NCBI GenBank assembly: GCA_963973455.1
Contig: CAXAZF010000008.1
Location: 62,001-126,000 of the forward strand
From: Marixanthomonas sp002364245
GTDB lineage: Bacteria; Bacteroidota; Bacteroidia; Flavobacteriales; Flavobacteriaceae
DNA: 64,000 bases
Direction of reading: 5' to 3'
Shown: positions 58,881-64,000 of the stretch, piece by piece
Layout: each line of letters opens with the position of its first letter
Position numbering within the stretch: position 1 is the stretch's first letter
The notes under the pieces: model-generated
Told to the model about the DNA's origin: nothing
Databases searched by the model: none
What the model saw: only the letters and a program-made list of their open reading frames with translations
Translations under genes and position numbers: made by a program

Positions 58881-61307
58881 TTAACGAAGCGTAGCCCCAA
58901 AATCTTTTTCGAATCGTTGCTGAAGCTTCTTCATTATTTTATCTATTTGCTTATCTGTAAGTGTTTTGTTTTCGTCTTGCAAGGTGAAACTTACAGCGTA
59001 TGATTTTTTACCTTCTGGTAGGTTTTTACCGGTGTACACATCAAAAAGGTTCATATCTTTCAATAGCTTCTTTTCAGTTTGTGTAGCAGCTTCCCTTAGC
59101 TCTTTAAAGGTAACTTTCTCATCTAGCAATAAGGCAAAGTCACGCTTTACTTGCGGATATTTTGGTATTGGTTTTACCTGAAACCCTTTTCTTGAAATAG
59201 CGCTTAAAACTTCATCCCAGTTAAAATCTGCGTAAAATACTTCTGCATCTACATCAAACTTTTTAGTAAGCTGTTTCTTTAAAATTCCAAAGTCAACAAG
59301 TTTCTTTTTATTTGCTGAAATAGCAATTGCTTCAGAAAAGATATCATTTTTAGAATCTTTTTCTGAAATAGCATCAATACCAAGTCTTTCCAAAATGGAT
59401 AAAATTATTCCCTTTCCGTAGAAAAATGTAGTTTTCTTGGTTGGCACCGCCCAATTATCTTCAGTTTTATCACCAGAGATTAAAACAGATAAATGCTTGT
59501 TTTCTATTCTGCCTTCAGAAAAGTTATGATACGTTTTTCCAAATTCAAATAGCTTCACATTTTGCATCCGTCGATTGCTATTGTAAGCAAGTGCTTCAAG
59601 GTTTCCGAACAACATAGATTGGCGCAGTACCGATAGGTCATTACTTAACGGGTTTAACATTTCCACGTTAAACTCAGACTTCAATGTTTCTGTAAAATCT
59701 ATAAAGTCAGGATTGGTAAGCGAATTGGCCATCATTTCGTGAAAGCCTAATGCTGTAAGTTGATCGCCCACTTTATTTTGAACTTTGTAATCTTCTACCG
59801 GTTGGGTAATAGCGATCGAGGCGTTTAACTTTTCAGTAAAATTGATGTTGTTATACCCGTACACCCGTAAAATCTCCTCAATTACATCAGCTTCTCGAGT
59901 AACATCGTTACGATAAGCCGGAATAAGCATACCAATACCGCTTTCGGTAACGCTATTGATTTTCATCTCGAGGGAAGTAAGAATATCTTTAATAGTTTCT
60001 GGTGGAATTTCTTCACCAATAAGCTTAGTGGCATTATCAAAATTGAGATAAACTTGATGATCTTCAATTTTTTTTGGGTAGATGTCAACTATTTCACTGG
60101 TAATTTCACCCCCTGCAATTTCTTGAATTAAAATTGCAGCCCGTAACATAGCATATTTACATGTGTTTGGGTCGATTCCTCTTTCAAAACGGAAAGAAGC
60201 ATCGGTGTTTAAACCGTGTCTTTTTGCTGTCTTGCGAACGCTTATAGGGTCAAAGTAGGCACTCTCTAAAAATATACTGGTAGTTGTTTCGGTTACTCCA
60301 CTATTTATTCCGCCAAAAACACCTGCAATACACATAGGGCCTTCGGCATTACAAATCATTAGATCGTCTTCGTGCAACTCACGTTCTACTTCGTCTAAAG
60401 TTGTAAACTTAGTTCCTGTCGGTAATGTTTTTACGTATACTTCGCTCCCATTTATTTTTGCAGCATCGAAAGCGTGTAATGGCTGCCCAAGATCGTGACA
60501 AACATAGTTGGTAATATCAACAACATTATTGATAGGAGTGATGCCAATAGCTTGCAAGCGGTTTTGTAACCAAGTGGGAGATTGCTCTACCGATAAGCCA
60601 CTGATGGTAACTCCGCAATACCGTGGCGCTTTTTCTAGATCTTTAACATCTACATCGATTTTTAAAGTTCGATTGTCGATATGAAAGCTACTGGTAGATG
60701 GGGTTATAAGTTCTAATGAAATTTTTTCCTGTAACAGTCCTGCTCGCAGATCACGTGCTACACCCCAATGGCTCATGGCATCGGCACGGTTGGGGGTAAG
60801 GCCTATCTCAAAAATTACATCATTTTCAATTTCAAACAATTCGCTCAACAAAGATCCTGGTTGTAAACTTTTGTCTAAAACCATAATACCATCGTGACTT
60901 TGACCTAAGCCTAGTTCGTCTTCGGCACAAATCATCCCCATACTTACCTCTCCGCGAATTTTTCCTTTTTTAATTTTCCAAGGTTCGCCTTCGGTATCAT
61001 AAAGAGTAGTCCCTACAGTGGCCACCGGTACTTTTTGACCTTTAGCGACATTGGGAGCACCACAAACTATTTGTACAGGCTCTCCATTGCCTAAATCTAC
61101 TTTTGTCAATTTTAATCGATCTGCATTTGGGTGTTCGAGGCATTCAGTTACGTGTCCTACAACGATGCCCTCAAGCCCGCCAGGTACAGAAGTAAACTTT
61201 TCTATGCCTTCTACTTCCAGACCAAGATCGGTAAGCAATTCTGCTGTTTTTTCAGGACTCCAGTCCAGCTTAATAAATTGTTTTAACCAATTGTACGATA
61301 TCTTCAT
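58881..61307 (-). CDS. pheT: Phenylalanine--tRNA ligase beta subunit
   Basis: 808 residues, normal for bacterial PheT. The tRNA-binding (EMAP-like) domain is about 40-150 (IVVGHVTECLEHPNADRLK), the B3/4 and B5 domains lie in the middle (LRFERGIDPN-like ASFRFERGIDPNTCKYA), the catalytic-core-like part includes GNLEALAYNSNRRMQNVKLF, and the FDX-ACB anticodon domain is at the C-terminus (PQVKRDFALLLDEKVTF). pheS is not adjacent; it must be elsewhere. A perfect -7 box lies 24 bp upstream. Confidence 0.97.
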   Translation of the reverse strand: MKISYNWLKQFIKLDWSPEKTAELLTDLGLEVEGIEKFTSVPGGLEGIVVGHVTECLEHPNADRLKLTKVDLGNGEPVQIVCGAPNVAKGQKVPVATVGTTLYDTEGEPWKIKKGKIRGEVSMGMICAEDELGLGQSHDGIMVLDKSLQPGSLLSELFEIENDVIFEIGLTPNRADAMSHWGVARDLRAGLLQEKISLELITPSTSSFHIDNRTLKIDVDVKDLEKAPRYCGVTISGLSVEQSPTWLQNRLQAIGITPINNVVDITNYVCHDLGQPLHAFDAAKINGSEVYVKTLPTGTKFTTLDEVERELHEDDLMICNAEGPMCIAGVFGGINSGVTETTTSIFLESAYFDPISVRKTAKRHGLNTDASFRFERGIDPNTCKYAMLRAAILIQEIAGGEITSEIVDIYPKKIEDHQVYLNFDNATKLIGEEIPPETIKDILTSLEMKINSVTESGIGMLIPAYRNDVTREADVIEEILRVYGYNNINFTEKLNASIAITQPVEDYKVQNKVGDQLTALGFHEMMANSLTNPDFIDFTETLKSEFNVEMLNPLSNDLSVLRQSMLFGNLEALAYNSNRRMQNVKLFEFGKTYHNFSEGRIENKHLSVLISGDKTEDNWAVPTKKTTFFYGKGIILSILERLGIDAISEKDSKNDIFSEAIAISANKKKLVDFGILKKQLTKKFDVDAEVFYADFNWDEVLSAISRKGFQVKPIPKYPQVKRDFALLLDEKVTFKELREAATQTEKKLLKDMNLFDVYTGKNLPEGKKSYAVSFTLQDENKTLTDKQIDKIMKKLQQRFEKDFGATLR

Positions 61308-61330
61308 TACAAAAAATTCTAAACGAATTG

Positions 61331-61338
61331 CAAAGATA
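61331..61338 (-). promoter_or_regulatory. Flavobacterial -7 box for pheT
   Basis: Minus strand TATCTTTG, a perfect TAnnTTTG, 24 bp upstream of ATG 61307. Confidence 0.6.
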
Positions 61339-61361
61339 GCATTTACCTCGTTTTTTGTAAG

Positions 61362-61369
61362 TAATTTTG
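61362..61369 (+). promoter_or_regulatory. Flavobacterial -7 box for the TlpA lipoprotein gene
   Basis: TAATTTTG, a perfect TAnnTTTG, 34 bp upstream of ATG 61404; a one-mismatch TACTTTCG follows at 61371-61378. Divergent from the pheT promoter. Confidence 0.5.
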
Positions 61370-61403
61370 ATACTTTCGGTATAAAGATTTTAAAAATTGA
61401 ATT

Positions 61404-62615
61404 ATGAAATATTTTCTCCTCGCTTTAATTTCAATTGTGTTGGTTTCTTGCGCAAAAGAATCAAAACAGTTAGAGTCGGGTCATTGGCGGGCGGTATTGG
61501 AATTAAACGATGAAAAAGAACTTCCTTTTTTACTTGAATATGAGGGGGATAGTACCTTTGTAATTATTAATGCTGAAGAACGTATTGAGGTTGATGACGT
61601 TACTTTTAAAGGCGATTCTATCATCATCAGTCATCCTGTTTTTGAAGGTGTAATTAAAGGGACCTTTACTAAAGATAAAATACAAGGGAGCTTTTTAAAG
61701 CCAAGTTTAGGCAGGGAAGTACCTATTGTAATGACCAGTGGTCGCCAAGCACGTTTTAAAGTAAGTGCAGCCCCCAATACAATTATTACCGGAACTTGGG
61801 AAACAGTTTTTAGCCCCAATAATCAAAATGATCGCTACGTAGCAAAAGGTGTTTTTGACCAAAAAGGAAATAAGGTAACTGGAACCTTTTTAACTACTAC
61901 TGGTGATTATCGTTATTTAGAAGGGGTTATTGAAAACGATTCTATAAAACTTTCCACCTTTGATGGTGCTCATGCATTTCTGTTTGAAGCTAAAGTAACC
62001 CAGAATGATAGTGTGTTGAATGGATTATTTTATAGCGGAAACCACTGGAAAGAACCCTTTACTGCAAAACGGAATGAAAAATATGAACTTCCCAAGGCAG
62101 ATTCCCTTACTTTCCTGAAAAAAGGATATGATTCTCTTGCTTTTTCTTTTCCCAATGTAAAGGGGGATACTATTTCTTTAAAAGATGAAAAGTTTCAGAA
62201 TAAAGTTGTCATTGTTCAATTAATGGGAACTTGGTGCCCCAATTGTCTGGACGAAACCAAATACTTTTCAAATTACTACAAAAATAAACCTGAGAATGTA
62301 GAATTTGTTTCCTTAGCTTTTGAATATGCACCGTCTAAAGAAAAGGCGATACAAGCTATTTCCAAATTAAAAAAAGCGGTAGGTGTTCCATATCCTATTT
62401 TATTGGCTCAGTATGGAAGTAGCAGTAAACAGCAAGCTAATGAAAAGTTGCCTATGCTAAATCGGGTTTTGTCATACCCAACAACTATTTTTATTGATAA
62501 GACTGGTACTGTTCGTAAAATTCATACTGGATTTTCAGGGCCTGCAACAGGTGAAAAATATGAAGAATTTAAAAAGGAGTTTGAAGGTTTTACTGAAATG
62601 TTAGCTAACGAATAA
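61404..62615 (+). CDS. TlpA-family thioredoxin-like lipoprotein
   Basis: 403 residues. Lipobox LVSC (lipid cysteine near residue 16), a beta-rich N-terminal domain (about 25-225) and a C-terminal thioredoxin domain (about 245-400) with the active site WCPNC in MGTWCPNCLDETKYF and the cis-Pro region SYPTTIFIDKTG. It probably reduces disulfides in envelope proteins. Compare the cysteine-less relative at 53826-55226. Its stop lies three bases from the convergent YdeI-like gene. Confidence 0.93.
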   Translation: MKYFLLALISIVLVSCAKESKQLESGHWRAVLELNDEKELPFLLEYEGDSTFVIINAEERIEVDDVTFKGDSIIISHPVFEGVIKGTFTKDKIQGSFLKPSLGREVPIVMTSGRQARFKVSAAPNTIITGTWETVFSPNNQNDRYVAKGVFDQKGNKVTGTFLTTTGDYRYLEGVIENDSIKLSTFDGAHAFLFEAKVTQNDSVLNGLFYSGNHWKEPFTAKRNEKYELPKADSLTFLKKGYDSLAFSFPNVKGDTISLKDEKFQNKVVIVQLMGTWCPNCLDETKYFSNYYKNKPENVEFVSLAFEYAPSKEKAIQAISKLKKAVGVPYPILLAQYGSSSKQQANEKLPMLNRVLSYPTTIFIDKTGTVRKIHTGFSGPATGEKYEEFKKEFEGFTEMLANE

Positions 62616-62618
62616 AAA

Positions 62619-63191
62619 TCATGAACGGGATTTTATATTATTTTCACAAAGACTAATAATTTCTTGAATACGCTTTTTTCTAGTTGCTTCTCGTTTGGCA
62701 CTATGTAACCAACTTAAATAACTTTTACGATAGCTTGGTGCAAAATTTTGATAGTTTTTAAATGCTTGTGGGTTTGCTTTGAATACTTCTTTTAAATCGT
62801 TTGGAATGATTAAATTTTCAACGTGATCCATTTCGCTCCACTTTCCATTTTCTTTGGTGGTTTCAATAGAGTCCCAGCCACTTTTATGGATTAAGCCTTC
62901 TTTTTCTAATTCTGAAATGTACTGTTTATTAAGGGCGCTCCACGTACTTTTTGGATTTCTCGGACAAAAATACTGTCGTCTTTTTCCGTTACCTACGCTT
63001 TTCACCGTACTGTCAATCCATCCATAACATAAAGCGACTCTAACGGCTTCTTCCCAACGCATAGACGGAATACTTAATTCCACTTTGTAAAATATTAAAT
63101 AGACACCCTGTTCATATTTTTTATGATTAGCTTCCAGCCATTCACGCCATTCCAGATCTCTTGGGAAATATAGTTCAGGCCGCTCTACCAT
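62619..63191 (-). CDS. YdeI/OmpD-associated-like protein
   Basis: 190 residues. RWEEAVRVALCYGWIDSTVK and FCPRNPKSTWSALNK are the family signatures, and the C-terminus has APSYRKSYLSWLHSAKREAT and KKRIQEII. The family has a bacteriocin-protection (OmdA) annotation but its role is unclear. Its start overlaps the M1 peptidase stop by one base (TAATG). Confidence 0.92.
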   Translation of the reverse strand: MVERPELYFPRDLEWREWLEANHKKYEQGVYLIFYKVELSIPSMRWEEAVRVALCYGWIDSTVKSVGNGKRRQYFCPRNPKSTWSALNKQYISELEKEGLIHKSGWDSIETTKENGKWSEMDHVENLIIPNDLKEVFKANPQAFKNYQNFAPSYRKSYLSWLHSAKREATRKKRIQEIISLCENNIKSRS

Positions 63192-64000
63192 TAATTTACT
63201 TGTTTACTTTCTACGTAGAAATCTTTTTTAATTGAAGTAGCATTAATAACCTCAGGGAACTTTTTTGTTTTCCATTCCGAAGTAGGGAAAATCCATTCTT
63301 CATTTCCGTTAACGATAGCAATAACAGGCATATCGAAATTCTCTATACTATTTACATAACGAAATTGAAGATCTTTACCATCAATTTTATACTCTACTTT
63401 CGGGATTTTTATGGTACGTAAATATTGGTTCCAAAACTCAGTAAGGTCAATACCACTTTTTTCACTAATATATTCCTCCACCTGTTTTGAAGAAACAGTC
63501 TGATGATAAAACTTTTTGTTTAAGCCTCGTAATATTTCACGCCATTTCTTATCGTCTTCAACCAATTGGCGAAGTGTGTGTAAAATATTTCCGCCTTTGT
63601 TGTACATATCACTGCTTCCTTCGTGCTGTACATTGTACGTGCCAATAATAGGGCGGTCATTACGTATGCTTCTGCGAAGCCCGACCACATATTCTGAAGC
63701 GGCTTCTTTCCCAAAGTGATAATCAACATATAAACTTTCAGAATAATTGGTAAAGCCTTCATGAATCCACATATCGGCCACATCAATATTTGTAATATTA
63801 TTAGCGAACCACTCGTGACCGGCTTCGTGAATAATGATGAAATCAAACTTCATTCCCCAACCAGAACCGCTTAAATCACGGCCTAAATACCCATTTTTAT
63901 ATTTGTTTCCGTAGGTAACGCTGCTTTGGTGTTCCATTCCTAAATACGGTACTTCAACCAGTTTAAAACTGTCTTCGTAAAAAGGGTAGGGGCCAAACCA
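63191..64000 (-). CDS. M1 family zinc metallopeptidase, 3' part only
   Basis: The reading frame enters from the window's right end and stops at 63191, giving 269 residues of the C-terminal part. The zinc motif is HEAGHEW (HEXXH), with the third ligand Glu in IHEGFTNYSE 18 residues later, and the substrate motif is GMEHQSSVTYG (GxMEN type with H in place of N, typical of Bacteroidota M1 members). The frame continues upstream of an internal ATG at 63937 without stop, so the start lies outside the window. It should cleave N-terminal residues from peptides, possibly periplasmic or outer-membrane-associated. Confidence 0.95.
   Translation of the reverse strand, partial: WFGPYPFYEDSFKLVEVPYLGMEHQSSVTYGNKYKNGYLGRDLSGSGWGMKFDFIIIHEAGHEWFANNITNIDVADMWIHEGFTNYSESLYVDYHFGKEAASEYVVGLRRSIRNDRPIIGTYNVQHEGSSDMYNKGGNILHTLRQLVEDDKKWREILRGLNKKFYHQTVSSKQVEEYISEKSGIDLTEFWNQYLRTIKIPKVEYKIDGKDLQFRYVNSIENFDMPVIAIVNGNEEWIFPTSEWKTKKFPEVINATSIKKDFYVESKQVN

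Overview
The window is a chromosomal segment of a member of the Flavobacteriaceae (Bacteroidota). The grounds are: AT-rich DNA; many start-proximal TAnnTTTG boxes (the flavobacterial -7 element) with few Shine-Dalgarno sequences; four proteins ending in type A type-IX-secretion sorting domains (YPNP...NGVYFVK...KIIK style); a Bacteroidota-type SecA without the C-terminal zinc motif; and family-typical DUF4199, DUF4870, head-GIN and PspC genes. No rRNA, tRNA, CRISPR array, prophage or intact insertion sequence was seen.

Layout. 0-4 kb: end of a DUF2071 gene, DUF1853 and DUF1801 genes, a MATE exporter and a PAP2 phosphatase. 3.9-7.9 kb: a tightly overlapping minus-strand cassette (GT2 glycosyltransferase, duplicated LAB_N membrane protein, GT39/ArnT-like transferase) divergent from a nucleotide-sugar epimerase. 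7.9-10.2 kb: meaB, ohr and a DUF2383 protein. 10.3-12.9 kb: an overlapping sigma factor / putative anti-sigma factor / secreted helical-repeat protein operon. 13-17 kb: a large T9SS protein with four duplicated domains and HAF repeats, then DUF4199. 17.4-25.8 kb: secA, DUF2795, cobalamin adenosyltransferase, a small unlisted membrane protein, a LolD-type ATPase, a methyltransferase and an ABC-F ATPase. 25.9-32.5 kb: the front part of a polysaccharide export locus (Wza-like, Wzc-like kinase, UDP-sugar dehydrogenase, 4-epimerase, Wzm-like permease) that stops without its ATPase and runs into a decayed region with a ZIP-transporter pseudogene.

34.5-44.9 kb is the most unusual region. A membrane-anchored TPR/HTH regulator followed by a T9SS-secreted Asp-box beta-propeller occurs twice in tandem, with a SpoIIAA-like gene between the copies and an FG-GAP propeller after the second. 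Clusters of TGTCAC-like words lie in both regulator-propeller gaps, which suggests that each regulator controls its neighbouring secreted propeller.

45-64 kb is mostly housekeeping and envelope functions: an isoprenylcysteine-methyltransferase-like protein, trxB, a DUF4442 protein, a DUF4870 / 56-aa / PadR / PspC / head-GIN operon with dyads at its promoter, an orphan LytTR regulator, an SDR, fructose-6-phosphate aldolase, a cysteine-less TlpA-like lipoprotein, a second ABC-F protein, DUF2007, fasciclin, pheT, a canonical TlpA lipoprotein, a YdeI-like protein and the 3' end of an M1 peptidase gene.

Working hypotheses are: (1) the GT2-LAB_N-GT39 cassette makes, flips and transfers a lipid-linked sugar, with the 3+1+3 LAB_N protein as flippase; (2) the duplicated TPR-HTH/propeller modules are a self-contained sensing and surface-display system. 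Both rest on sequence reading and family knowledge, not on searches.
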